Of a DNA stretch of 64,000 nt, positions 26,265-34,247 are shown piece after piece. Source of the DNA: Yinghuangia soli (GTDB lineage Bacteria; Actinomycetota; Actinomycetes; Streptomycetales; Streptomycetaceae); the NCBI RefSeq assembly GCF_021502675.1, contig NZ_JAKFHA010000002.1, positions 297,670 to 361,669 of the forward strand, read 5' to 3'. Numbering within the stretch: position 1 is the first letter of the stretch; every line of letters starts with the position of its first letter. The notes beneath the pieces are model-generated. The model was given only the letters and a program-made list of their open reading frames with translations, ran no database searches and was not told where the DNA came from. A program made the position numbers and the translations under genes.

Positions 26265-28006
26265 TCTCCATGTTCGAGCGGCATGTTGCCGCGACACCCG
26301 ATGCCGAAGCCGTGGTCGGCGGCGGCGTACGCCTCACCTATGCGGAACTGGACGCCCTGGCCGAGCGCGTGGCGCAGGCACTCACCGCGGACGGGTCGCC
26401 GACCGGGTCCGCGGATCCGGCTGTGTCCGTCGTCGCCGAGCTGCACAGGCCGGTGGCAGGTGCCTTGACCGCGCAGGAGCCGGTCGCCATTGCCGTCCCG
26501 CCCTCGGCCGCGATGATCGCCGCGGTGCTCGGGGTGCTCAAGGCGGGCGGCGCGTACCTGCCGCTGCACCAGGCCTGGCCACCGGCGCGCCGCAGCGAGA
26601 TCCTCCGCGAGGCCGGAGTGCGTTTCGCCGTCGGCGCGTTGGACGACACCGTCGTCGCCGCGCTTGCGGGCGGCGCGCCCTCTGCGGTTGCCGAGGCCGG
26701 CGGGGCCGAGGATGCGTTGGCCTACGTCATCTACACCTCCGGATCCACCGGTACGCCCAAGGGCGTCCAGGTGGAGCGCGGCAACGTCACGGCGCTGCTG
26801 TCCGCGGTGCAGAGCCTGGTCCCGGTCGGGCCCGGCGACACCGTGCTGTGCGTCTCGCCGCTGGCCTTCGACATGTCGGTCGTCGACATCTTCCTGCCGC
26901 TGTGCCACGGCGGCCGGCTGGTGGTCGCCACCGAGGACGAGCGCCTCGACCCGCACGCGCTGGCACGCCTGGTGGACGCGTACGACGTCACGTTCATGGT
27001 CGCCACGCCCACGATGCTGGGCGCTCTGGTGGAGTCCGGCTGGGCGGGCCGTCCCGGCCTCAGGGTCGGCGCGGGCGGCGAGGTGCTCCCCGGGCCTTTG
27101 GCACGTGCGCTGTCGACACGTGTCACCGAGGTGTGGAACGTCTACGGGCCCACCGAGACCACCTACGCGGCCACGTTCCACCAGGTCACAGCGGCCGACT
27201 TCGACGGTCCGGTGCCGCTGGGGCGGCCGCTGGCCGGGGCCCGGGTGGCCGTGTGCGATGCGGACGGCAACCCGGTCCCGACGGGTGAGACCGGGGAGAT
27301 CGTGGTCGGCGGCACCGGCGTGTCCCGGGGGTACTTGGGGCGCCCGGAGCTGACCGCCGAGCGCTTCACCGCGACCCCGGACGGCCGGTGCTACCGGACC
27401 GGGGACCTCGGCCGGCTGCGTCCGGACGGCGTCCTGGAATACCTGGGCCGCGCCGACGGACAGGTCAAGGTCAACGGCCTGCGCATCGAACTGGGCGAGA
27501 TCGAATCGGTGTTGGCGGCCGTACCGGGGGCCGGGCAGGTCGCCGCCGCGGTACGGGGCGACCGGCTCGCCGCGTACTGCACCGGGGCCGCGGACCCCGC
27601 CGCGCTGCTGGCGCACGCCCGCACGCTGCTGCCCGCGTACATGGTCCCGGCCGCGGTGACCCGCGTCGCGGCGCTGCCGCTGCTGCCCAACGGGAAGACC
27701 GACCGGGATGCGCTGCCGTGGCGGGTTGCGCTGCCCCTCCCGGAGCCGGCCGACCCGGATTCGGCCGTGCCGGATCCCGTCACCAGCGCGGTGGGGCGGA
27801 TCTGGCAGGACCTGCTCGGCGTACCCGCGGCCCCCGAGGACGACTTCGTGGACGCGGGCGGCTCGTCGCTCATGCTCTACCGGCTGCGCAACCGGTTCCA
27901 CACGGAGTTCGGCGTCACCATCCCGATGCGCGACCTGCTCGACCACTCCACCATCGCCCAGCAGGCCCGGCTGATCGAGAAAGGACTGACCGATGCTCGA
28001 CGTTGA
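26261..28006 (+). CDS. NRPS adenylation domain plus carrier protein
   Basis: A 581-residue A-PCP protein. The adenylation core has YTSGSTGTPKG (residues 158-168), AFDMSVVDIF, NVYGPTET (293-300), YRTGDLGR and the catalytic Lys479 in NGKTD. By eye the substrate pocket begins D-M-V and does not match a code I know. A carrier domain at 505-575 has DAGGSSL with attachment Ser536. The segment before A2 contains about 20 extra residues (around 50-70). ATG 26261 overlaps the condensation gene by four bases. No thioesterase follows. Confidence 0.92.
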   Translation: MISMFERHVAATPDAEAVVGGGVRLTYAELDALAERVAQALTADGSPTGSADPAVSVVAELHRPVAGALTAQEPVAIAVPPSAAMIAAVLGVLKAGGAYLPLHQAWPPARRSEILREAGVRFAVGALDDTVVAALAGGAPSAVAEAGGAEDALAYVIYTSGSTGTPKGVQVERGNVTALLSAVQSLVPVGPGDTVLCVSPLAFDMSVVDIFLPLCHGGRLVVATEDERLDPHALARLVDAYDVTFMVATPTMLGALVESGWAGRPGLRVGAGGEVLPGPLARALSTRVTEVWNVYGPTETTYAATFHQVTAADFDGPVPLGRPLAGARVAVCDADGNPVPTGETGEIVVGGTGVSRGYLGRPELTAERFTATPDGRCYRTGDLGRLRPDGVLEYLGRADGQVKVNGLRIELGEIESVLAAVPGAGQVAAAVRGDRLAAYCTGAADPAALLAHARTLLPAYMVPAAVTRVAALPLLPNGKTDRDALPWRVALPLPEPADPDSAVPDPVTSAVGRIWQDLLGVPAAPEDDFVDAGGSSLMLYRLRNRFHTEFGVTIPMRDLLDHSTIAQQARLIEKGLTDARR

Positions 28007-29120
28007 CGACCTCATCGGCACCGCCGTACGCGAGACCGGGCTGGAGGACTTCGGCGGGCAGGCGTTCCGCGAAGGGCTCGAGCACCTGGTCGCCGACGTG
28101 AACGGACCGGCCAAACTCACCACCGACGGCGCGAACATCATCCAGGGCCTGATCACCGGGATGCTGTCGCACCGCCTCCAGGTGGTCGACTGGGCGGCCG
28201 GCCACCCCGAGGTGACCGCCGCCGAGGTCGAGCGTCCGCTGTTCGTCATCGGCCCGCCGCGCACCGGCACCACCCTGCTGAGCGGCCTGCTGCACGCCGA
28301 CCCCCGGCGCCGGGCACCCCTGCGCTGGGAGGCGATGCGGGCCGTCCCGCCGGTGCAGGCCGACGCGCTCGAGACCGACCCGCGGGTGGCGGAGGAAGAG
28401 GCGTCGCAGCTGTTCATGGACGCGCTCAACCCCGGCTTCAAGGCGATCCACGACGAGCCGGCCACCGGGCCGACCGAGTGCGTGTCGATCCTCGCGCAGG
28501 ACTTCCGCGGCCTGCTGTTCGACGTGATCCTGGAGGCGCCGTCGTACCGGGAGTGGAACCTGGACTGCGACCACACCTCGGCGTACGACTACCACCGGCT
28601 CCAGTTGCAGGTCATGCAGAGCCACGCACGCGGCTGGTGGACGCTCAAGGCCCCCACCCACGCGCTGACCCCGGAGTACATCCTGGCCCGCTACCCGGAC
28701 GCCCGGTTCGTGGTGACCCACCGCGACCCGGTGGCGGTGATCTCCTCGGTCTGCAGCTTCGCGCGCTCGATGCGGCGGGTCTTCTCCGACGTCCCGTTCG
28801 CGGCGGCCGAGCACTGGACGCGGGTCGTGGAGCTGTCCGCGACGCGCATAGCCGACTTCCGGGCCGCGCACCCGGACGTCCCCGTCGTCGACGTGCGCTA
28901 CCCCGACCTCGTCGCCGACCCGGTCGCCACCATGCGCCGCATCTACACCGAGGTGGGCGACCCCCTCTCGGCCGATACGGAAGCCCGCTGGGCCGCGTAC
29001 ATGCAGGAAAACCCGCAGGGCAAGTTCGGCCGGCACGAATACTCGACCGCCGAGTTCGGCCTGTCCACCGAGGCAGTGCGCGAACGGTTCGCCGGCTACA
29101 CCGCCGACTGGGACCTCTGA
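27993..29120 (+). CDS. PAPS-dependent sulfotransferase
   Basis: A 375-residue sulfotransferase of the Sulfotransfer_3 type. The 5'-phosphosulfate loop is FVIGPPRTGTTLLSGLLH (about residues 84-101) and the 3'-phosphate segment is FVVTHRDPVAVISSVCS. It transfers sulfate from PAPS to a hydroxyl or amine. The start overlaps the end of the A-PCP gene by 14 bases, so it belongs to the same operon and probably sulfates the bound or released NRPS product. No PAPS biosynthesis genes are nearby. A perfect hairpin follows the stop. Confidence 0.9.
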   Translation: MLDVDDLIGTAVRETGLEDFGGQAFREGLEHLVADVNGPAKLTTDGANIIQGLITGMLSHRLQVVDWAAGHPEVTAAEVERPLFVIGPPRTGTTLLSGLLHADPRRRAPLRWEAMRAVPPVQADALETDPRVAEEEASQLFMDALNPGFKAIHDEPATGPTECVSILAQDFRGLLFDVILEAPSYREWNLDCDHTSAYDYHRLQLQVMQSHARGWWTLKAPTHALTPEYILARYPDARFVVTHRDPVAVISSVCSFARSMRRVFSDVPFAAAEHWTRVVELSATRIADFRAAHPDVPVVDVRYPDLVADPVATMRRIYTEVGDPLSADTEARWAAYMQENPQGKFGRHEYSTAEFGLSTEAVRERFAGYTADWDL

Positions 29121-29134
29121 CCGAACCCGTCCCG

Positions 29135-29168
29135 CCGAGCCCCCGGTCCGCCAGGCCCGGGGGCTCGG
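29135..29168 (+). terminator. Perfect 12-bp hairpin ending the NRPS operon
   Basis: CCGAGCCCCCGG and its exact complement (29157-29168) enclose a 10-base loop 14 bases after the sulfotransferase stop. There is no T-run. Confidence 0.8.
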
Positions 29169-29300
29169 CCCTTCCCGAAGGCCGTCCCGGCGCAGAACTT
29201 CGCGCGGCTTGTCCTGGACCCGGAATTCCTGCTGTGCCGTCCGGAAACGGCCGCAACCACCCGGCAGCCGCGCGCGTCCCCGGGGCCAAAGGAGGTCGTC

Positions 29301-29750
29301 ATGACGGCAGTTCGCCTGCGAAGCACGCTCATAGCGGGTGGAGTCTCCCTGCTCCTCGCCCTCGCCTGGGCATTCTCTTCCGGCCCGGCGAAGCCGGACG
29401 ACGGCCTCGGCGTGTTCGTCGACCGCTACGTCGCCACGCTCAACTCCGGCGACACGGAACGCCTCGTCGCCCTGCTCGACTCGCCGCACGCCGCCGCCGA
29501 CGGCCCCGCCCGCATGGAGCGCTACGGCCGCCAGAAATGGCAACGCGTCCAAGCCACCTGGAGCAATCCGGAGTTCGCCGGACTCTTCGAAGTGCGCATC
29601 ACCGCTTGGTCCGCGAAGACCGGTACCGATGTCACGATCACCGAACAGGCCGTCCACTCCGGCGGCTCATGGCATCTCCTCCCCATGGCCACCGTCCCCG
29701 GCGTACCCGGCCCCTCCGGCGCCGCGACGACCCGCCCCGTCGACGGCTGA
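29301..29750 (+). CDS. Small exported NTF2-like protein
   Basis: A 149-residue protein with an N-terminal hydrophobic segment (LIAGGVSLLLALAWAF), either a signal peptide or an anchor. The rest, with VFVDRYVATLNSGDTERLVALLDS and GGSWHLLPM, has the helix-plus-sheet pattern of NTF2/SnoaL-like domains. Function is not known. ATG 29301 follows AAAGGAGG, an excellent site. It is convergent with the AAC(3) gene 16 bases away. Confidence 0.65.
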   Translation: MTAVRLRSTLIAGGVSLLLALAWAFSSGPAKPDDGLGVFVDRYVATLNSGDTERLVALLDSPHAAADGPARMERYGRQKWQRVQATWSNPEFAGLFEVRITAWSAKTGTDVTITEQAVHSGGSWHLLPMATVPGVPGPSGAATTRPVDG

Positions 29751-29766
29751 TGCCGGATCCGACGCG

Positions 29767-30657
29767 TCAGGCGACCGCGGCCACACCGTCCACACGATGC
29801 CGGGCCATCCAATCGGCGCCGAAGCCCACCGCGGGGATCAGCGGCACCAAGCGCGTGTCCGCCGAGCCGACGAAGCCGTGCCCCGTCGCCACGTGGTCCA
29901 GCATCTCCAGGCCGATCCGCTCGAAGTCGCGCAGGTCCAGCGTCACGTCCTCGTACGTGAACCACATGGCGCGCCCCAGTCCGTCGGGGATCACGCACCG
30001 GTAGGTCCGGGCGGCCAAGGTGGGCTGGAGGTACTCCGCCAGGTGGAAGGCGGTGAACGTGGAGAAGGCCGTGCCCAGCATCAGCACCTTCGTGTCGGGC
30101 AGCGCGTACAGCCGGGCCAGCGGGGAGTGCTCGCCGAAGTGCGAGGCCGGGTTGTGGTGGCGCAGGATCGTCTCGGCCAGCAGCCCGATCGCCACGAACG
30201 ACGACTGCGGATGCGAACTCCGCACCGCGCCGGGGGTACGCCGGAGCAGTTCCGCGAGACCGCCCATGGTCGGGGACGCCGGGGTCCACACCGGGTCGAA
30301 GGCCGGCATCGCCCGCTTGAAGGCCTCCTTCTCCGATGCGCTGAACCCGGTGGTCGCGCGCTGGAACGCCCACGAGGTGTCGGAGTTCTCCTCGGTGAAC
30401 GCCGGCATCACCAGCGTGCCGGCCGGGCCGACCGCCTCTAGCAGGGCGTCGAGGACGTCGCGCGCGCCGCGGGCCAGCCGGCCGACACTGCGCAGCGCGC
30501 CGTGCACGAGCAGGACGTCGCCGGGACGGACTCCGATGTCGCGCAGCGCGCCGACGAGTTCGGGCACGGTCCAGGGTTCGGTCCTCGGCGGCCCGGGGAC
30601 GTCTGCCGAAGGCCGGCTCCAGACCGCCAAGCGCGCGTCTTCGTCCTGGGAATTCAC
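29767..30657 (-). CDS. AAC(3)-family N-acetyltransferase, copy 1
   Basis: A 296-residue homologue of aminoglycoside 3-N-acetyltransferases, which move acetyl from acetyl-CoA to an amine. Family signatures: VLLVHGALRSVGRL, MPAFTEENSD, SHPQSSFVAIG, HFGEHSPLARLYALP and MLGTAFSTFTAFHLAEY. GTG 30657 overlaps the radical SAM gene by four bases, so the two are co-translated. That link suggests the real substrate is the modified peptide encoded upstream, or its use as self-protection, rather than an aminoglycoside. A paralogue lies at 34222. Confidence 0.88.
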   Translation of the reverse strand: MNSQDEDARLAVWSRPSADVPGPPRTEPWTVPELVGALRDIGVRPGDVLLVHGALRSVGRLARGARDVLDALLEAVGPAGTLVMPAFTEENSDTSWAFQRATTGFSASEKEAFKRAMPAFDPVWTPASPTMGGLAELLRRTPGAVRSSHPQSSFVAIGLLAETILRHHNPASHFGEHSPLARLYALPDTKVLMLGTAFSTFTAFHLAEYLQPTLAARTYRCVIPDGLGRAMWFTYEDVTLDLRDFERIGLEMLDHVATGHGFVGSADTRLVPLIPAVGFGADWMARHRVDGVAAVA

Positions 30658-31898
30658 GCCGTATCCTCCACATCACGAGCCCGTGCCAGGTCCGCGGTCA
30701 ACCGGCCGCGGACGTGTTCGATGAACCGGATCAGGTCCGGGCAGTACACCGACGGCCCGCCGAACCCCGCGCCCGCGCGGTAGCGGTGGGTGAAGTACCC
30801 ACCGCCGCACACGTCCCGGACCTGGCAGGCGCGACAGGTCGCGCCCAGGCCGGCCGCGCCCAACTGCCGTGCGGCGAGCCCCGGGTGGCGCAGCGCGTCG
30901 TCGAAGGAGTGGGACGTCACGGACATCCCGGTGGCCGCCGCCCCGTCGTACACGGACTTGAGCGTGTCGACCTGCTCGATCATGCCGTCGGTGTCGATCA
31001 CGACGACCGACGCCGGTCCCGGACCCAGTTGCTCGGAACGGCTCGGGCCGCCCAGCAGCAGCGAGAGCACGTCCTCGAAGAGGCGCACGCTGGTCTCCGC
31101 CTGCTCCGTGCCGTACCAGCGGTCGAAGGCCGCGGCCAGCCAGTCGCCGTAGGGTGCGGTCGGCGCGTCCTCGTCGCGCGACGGCGGCGGTGTGTCCCAA
31201 CTTCCATGCGGCAGAAGGAAGTCCATGGCGGGCGGCGCGAGTGACAAGAGGTCCTCGTACACCTCGACCGGGTCGTTCGCGAGGTCGATCGTGCACAGCA
31301 GGCCGCCGAACAGGCCGGGCCGGGACGGGGCGCGGAGCCGGGCGACGGCCTCGGCGACGGCCGCGTGGCTGCCGCGTCCGTCGGCGTACCGGCGGTGGCG
31401 GTCGTTGGCCGCCTCGCCGCCGTCGAGGCTCACGCCGACGGAGACGCCGAGTGCGTACAGCGCGTCCAGGCTCGCGTCGTCCAGCAGCAGGCCGTTCGTC
31501 TGGATCGCCAGCGACACTTGGGTGTAGTCGGGGACCGCTCGGCGAACCGCTTCGGCCAGGCGGGTGATCAGCCCCATGCCGACCAGCATCGGCTCGCCGC
31601 CGTGCACGATCACCGTCACGGCGTCCAAGCGGTGTTCGCGCGCGTGCTCGCCGATCCGGAACGCGGTCTGGTCCGCAGCCTCCGGCGACATCGCCTTGCC
31701 GGCCGCCTGCCACGACTGGTCGGCCATCTCGTACAGGTAGCAGTAGTCGCATGCGAGGTTGCAGCGGCTGTGCACCTTCACGACGAAGTGCCGCAGGGGG
31801 ATGGGGTGCCACAGGGCCCCGAACGCCCGGTGCGAGGGGACGTTCAGCGGCCACTCGGCAGGCGTGCGCACGCGCGCCGGAGTGGGCAGGAGCTCCAC
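30654..31898 (-). CDS. FxsB-type radical SAM/SPASM peptide maturase
   Basis: A 414-residue radical SAM enzyme. The SAM cluster motif is CNLACDYC (Cys46, Cys50, Cys53). The glycine motif is VIVHGGEPMLVG. A SPASM-type C-terminus holds Cys355, Cys358, Cys364 in CRACQVRDVCGGGYFTHRY and Cys386. This is the layout of the FxsB group that forms cyclophane links between Phe rings and nearby side chains in peptides ending in F-x-S-x-x. GTG 31898 follows AAAGGA. Its gene lies between the precursor and an AAC(3) gene on the same strand, with a four-base overlap to the latter. Confidence 0.9.
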   Translation of the reverse strand: MELLPTPARVRTPAEWPLNVPSHRAFGALWHPIPLRHFVVKVHSRCNLACDYCYLYEMADQSWQAAGKAMSPEAADQTAFRIGEHAREHRLDAVTVIVHGGEPMLVGMGLITRLAEAVRRAVPDYTQVSLAIQTNGLLLDDASLDALYALGVSVGVSLDGGEAANDRHRRYADGRGSHAAVAEAVARLRAPSRPGLFGGLLCTIDLANDPVEVYEDLLSLAPPAMDFLLPHGSWDTPPPSRDEDAPTAPYGDWLAAAFDRWYGTEQAETSVRLFEDVLSLLLGGPSRSEQLGPGPASVVVIDTDGMIEQVDTLKSVYDGAAATGMSVTSHSFDDALRHPGLAARQLGAAGLGATCRACQVRDVCGGGYFTHRYRAGAGFGGPSVYCPDLIRFIEHVRGRLTADLARARDVEDTA

Positions 31899-31970
31899 GC
31901 CGTATTCCTTTCACACGACAGGGGCGACGCCCCGCGTGGCGGAGGCGTCCGAAGGGATCGAGCACGAGCG

Positions 31971-32020
31971 CGCGGGGCCGGGGGGGGGGGGGCCCCCAGC
32001 CCCCCCCCCGGCGCCCCGCG
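31971..32020 (-). terminator. G13/C10 hairpin between precursor and maturase genes
   Basis: A run of 13 G (31980-31992) faces 10 C (32000-32009) around a CCCCCAG loop, with CGCGGGGCC and GG-CG-CCCCGCG extending the stem. It lies 74 bases after the precursor stop and 72 bases before the maturase start. It probably works as a partial terminator or mRNA end-stabiliser that lets precursor exceed enzyme. Confidence 0.6.
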
Positions 32021-32093
32021 CGCCCCCCGGGGCCCGGGCGTCGGGCGCCCCGAGCCCCGCGCGCTGCGCGCTGCGCGCACAGGTCTGCCGGAG

Positions 32094-32327
32094 TCAGCCG
32101 ACGTAGCTGTTGAAACCGCTTGAGACGTAGCTGTTGAAGCCGCTCGGGACATAGCTGTTGAAGCTGCTCGGGACGTAGCTGTTGAAGCTCCCCGGAAGCG
32201 GGCTGCCCGGCCTGCCGGCGCCGGCCCGGGCCTGACGCAGGGCGCGGCCGAGGGGGGAACCCGCAGGGATCGCGGTGGCGGGGCCCGCGGTGCCCGGCCC
32301 GTCGAGGACTGGAACGGCGTACGTCAT
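32094..32327 (-). CDS. Multi-core cyclophane-type RiPP precursor (FxsA-like)
   Basis: A 77-residue peptide starting at ATG 32327 behind AGGGAG. Residues 1-46 form a leader with Pro/Gly/Ala segments and AGSPLGRALRQARAGAG. Residues 47-77 consist of four near-identical 8-residue units, each with FNSYV (Phe at 48, 56, 64, 72), separated by PSS, PSG and SSG, with a final Gly. FNSYV fits F-x-S-x-x, the pattern modified by FxsB enzymes, which normally occurs once at the C-terminus; here it occurs four times. The maturase gene is next downstream. Product structure and activity are inference. Confidence 0.85.
   Translation of the reverse strand: MTYAVPVLDGPGTAGPATAIPAGSPLGRALRQARAGAGRPGSPLPGSFNSYVPSSFNSYVPSGFNSYVSSGFNSYVG
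32101..32196 (-). repeat. Four 24-base tandem repeats encoding the core units
   Basis: ACGTAGCTGTTGAA (one copy with ACATAG) recurs at 32101, 32125, 32149 and 32173, exactly 24 bases apart. The repeat lies inside the precursor gene and indicates unit duplication in frame. Confidence 0.95.
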
Positions 32328-32430
32328 GTGCGACTCCCTGTTCGGCAGGAACTTGGCGTTCGCAACGTAGTGGTGGCGGATGCGCGCCGGGGTGCAGATC
32401 GTCGTCGGCGCGTGCGTCGGACATCGCTCC

Positions 32431-32587
32431 GCGCAATAGGGACCTTGAGCAACATGCTTGGCCGCAACCATTGTTCGTCGTGCCGCGCGATTGCGGCCCT
32501 CGGCCGCGCGAATCGGCTTGCCGGATCCCAATCGGCAAGATGAACGGCCGCCACTCTTGCCGATCACGCGTCAATCGGCCGCAATGG
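32431..32587. promoter_or_regulatory. Repeat-rich divergent control region (precursor / coupling ATPase)
   Basis: The 300-base gap between the precursor and the divergent ATPase gene contains GCGCAATAG (32431), inverted CGATTGCGG (32488), AATCGGC at 32511, 32530 and 32573, CCGCAATGG (32579) and a perfect 10-bp inverted repeat, ATCGGCAAGA (32531-32540) with TCTTGCCGAT (32555-32564). The pattern suggests several bound regulator dimers, possibly of the nearby AraC proteins. Confidence 0.6.
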
Positions 32588-32627
32588 GCCTCAGGATTCG
32601 GCGGCCTATGAGGGGAATGAGCGCGAC

Positions 32628-34247
32628 GTGAGCAGCACTATCCGACGACGCGGGCCGGATCTGCTCGCGCACAGTCTGATCGGCGCCTTGGCCGGACTCA
32701 ACCTCCTGGCCCTGGTGGTGGCCGTGGCCACGTGCGCACGAGGTCAACTGGCGTGGACGGCGGCCACCGCCGCCGCCGTAGTGGGCCTCGACGTCCTCGC
32801 GGCACTGGCCCTGCGCGGGCGCGAACGCCGACACGTCGACGCGTCCGCGCGCTACCTGCAGTCGCCGGCGCACATGACCCGGAACACCACGGCCGGGGCG
32901 CAGCGTGTCGCGGAGGCCATGGGGTACGGCGACCTCGGCACCCCCGGGTTCTACCTGGGCAGATCCGTGCGGGGAAAGCGCGACCTCTGGGGCACCTGGG
33001 AAGACGTGTACGTCGAGATCTCGGGCACCGGCATGGGCAAGACCACGGCACGGGCCATCCCCAACATCGTCACCGCCCCCGGGCCGGTGCTGGTCACGTC
33101 TGCCAACCATCATGTCGTCGCGGCTACCCGGGGGATCCGTGAACAGCGGGGCAAGACCTGGGTGTTCGACCCGCAGGACGTCTCCGGAGAGCCGAACTCC
33201 TGGTACTGGAGCCCCCTGTCGATGGTGGGCGGCGACCTGAAGGACGCGATGTCGCTCACGGGTCTGTTCATCTCCACACAACGCAAGGAGCACCACCGCG
33301 CCGACGCCTACTTCGAGCCCGCCGCGCAGACGCTCATCGCGGTGCTGATGCTGGCTGCCGACGGCGGCGACCGCCCCATCACCGATGTGCTCAAGTGGCT
33401 GCGGCGTCCGGACGACGAAACACCCACGGACATCCTCCAAGGCATGGGCGGGCGCGACTTGGCGGTCGACGCGGTGCGCGCCGTGACCATGCTGCCGGCG
33501 GAACAGCGGGCCGGCGTTCTCGGCGTGGCCCGGCAGTACATGGCGTGGCTGGCGGTACCGGAGATCATTCCGTGGATCACGCCGGGCGGCGGCCGTGAGG
33601 AGTTCCCGTTCGTCAAGTTCGCGCGCGAGTCGACCGACACGCTCTATGTGATGTCCCGCGCCGACGACAAGACCGCCTCCCCGGCGGTCAGCGCACTCAC
33701 CGCGGCCTCCGTCGTGGCCGGCCAGACCGGGTCCGTGAGGATGCCCGGCGGCCGCCTGCGCAAGCCGCTGCTGGTGGTGCTCGACGACCCCTCGAACGTC
33801 GCCCAGATCCAGTTCTGGCCCACCAGGTACTCGCACTTCGGATCGCGTGGCGTGATCGTGATGACGCTGCTCCAGTCGTGGTCCCAGGGCGTCGCCGTGT
33901 GGGGGGCCAACGGCATGGCGAAGCTCTGGGGGGCGTCGTCCGTCCGGGGGGTCGGCGGCGGCGGGTCCGAGACCGGAATGCTCGGGGACATCGCCACCAT
34001 GTCCGGCAAGTTCGAGGCGCGAACCGTCGGCATGTCGTTCACGCCGCCCTCGGTCCAGCCGTCCGTCACCCTGGGCAGCCGGGCCGAGGGGATCCTCGAC
34101 CCGTCGGATATCGCCGGTCTGCCTCGGGGCCGGTTCCTCATCCAGGTGAGCGGCCGGCGCCCCGTCCTGGCCGAGTCGGTGCCGTGGACGGACGGGCCGC
34201 ACGCCGACGCGATCCGGGCGTCTATCGCGAAGTACGCTCGCCGGTAA
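32628..34247 (+). CDS. Type IV coupling protein (TraG/VirD4-like) paralogue
   Basis: A 539-residue membrane ATPase. Two helices lie in the first 65 residues, then a RecA-like motor with Walker A GTGMGKTT (133-140) and a Walker B-like LLVVLDDPSN (381-390) in which the usual Glu is Asp387. FDPQDVSGEPNSWYWSPL and SHFGSRGVIVMTLLQSWSQG align with the same parts of the coupling protein at 48432, so they are paralogues. Such proteins feed substrates to type IV secretion channels. GTG 32628 starts the gene. Its 3' end overlaps the convergent AAC(3) gene by 26 bases. Confidence 0.88.
   Translation: MSSTIRRRGPDLLAHSLIGALAGLNLLALVVAVATCARGQLAWTAATAAAVVGLDVLAALALRGRERRHVDASARYLQSPAHMTRNTTAGAQRVAEAMGYGDLGTPGFYLGRSVRGKRDLWGTWEDVYVEISGTGMGKTTARAIPNIVTAPGPVLVTSANHHVVAATRGIREQRGKTWVFDPQDVSGEPNSWYWSPLSMVGGDLKDAMSLTGLFISTQRKEHHRADAYFEPAAQTLIAVLMLAADGGDRPITDVLKWLRRPDDETPTDILQGMGGRDLAVDAVRAVTMLPAEQRAGVLGVARQYMAWLAVPEIIPWITPGGGREEFPFVKFARESTDTLYVMSRADDKTASPAVSALTAASVVAGQTGSVRMPGGRLRKPLLVVLDDPSNVAQIQFWPTRYSHFGSRGVIVMTLLQSWSQGVAVWGANGMAKLWGASSVRGVGGGGSETGMLGDIATMSGKFEARTVGMSFTPPSVQPSVTLGSRAEGILDPSDIAGLPRGRFLIQVSGRRPVLAESVPWTDGPHADAIRASIAKYARR

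Noticed and set aside
29767-30657. Aminoglycoside resistance gene as a plain call
   Set aside because: Family motifs alone do not show this substrate, and coupling to a radical SAM gene points elsewhere.
31844-32152. 102-codon minus-strand frame through the G/C tract
   Set aside because: It overlaps the precursor and maturase genes in another frame and depends on homopolymer codons; no ribosome site.
32101-32196. 24-base repeats as a CRISPR array or minisatellite
   Set aside because: The repeats are contiguous without spacers, in frame, and encode a conserved peptide motif.
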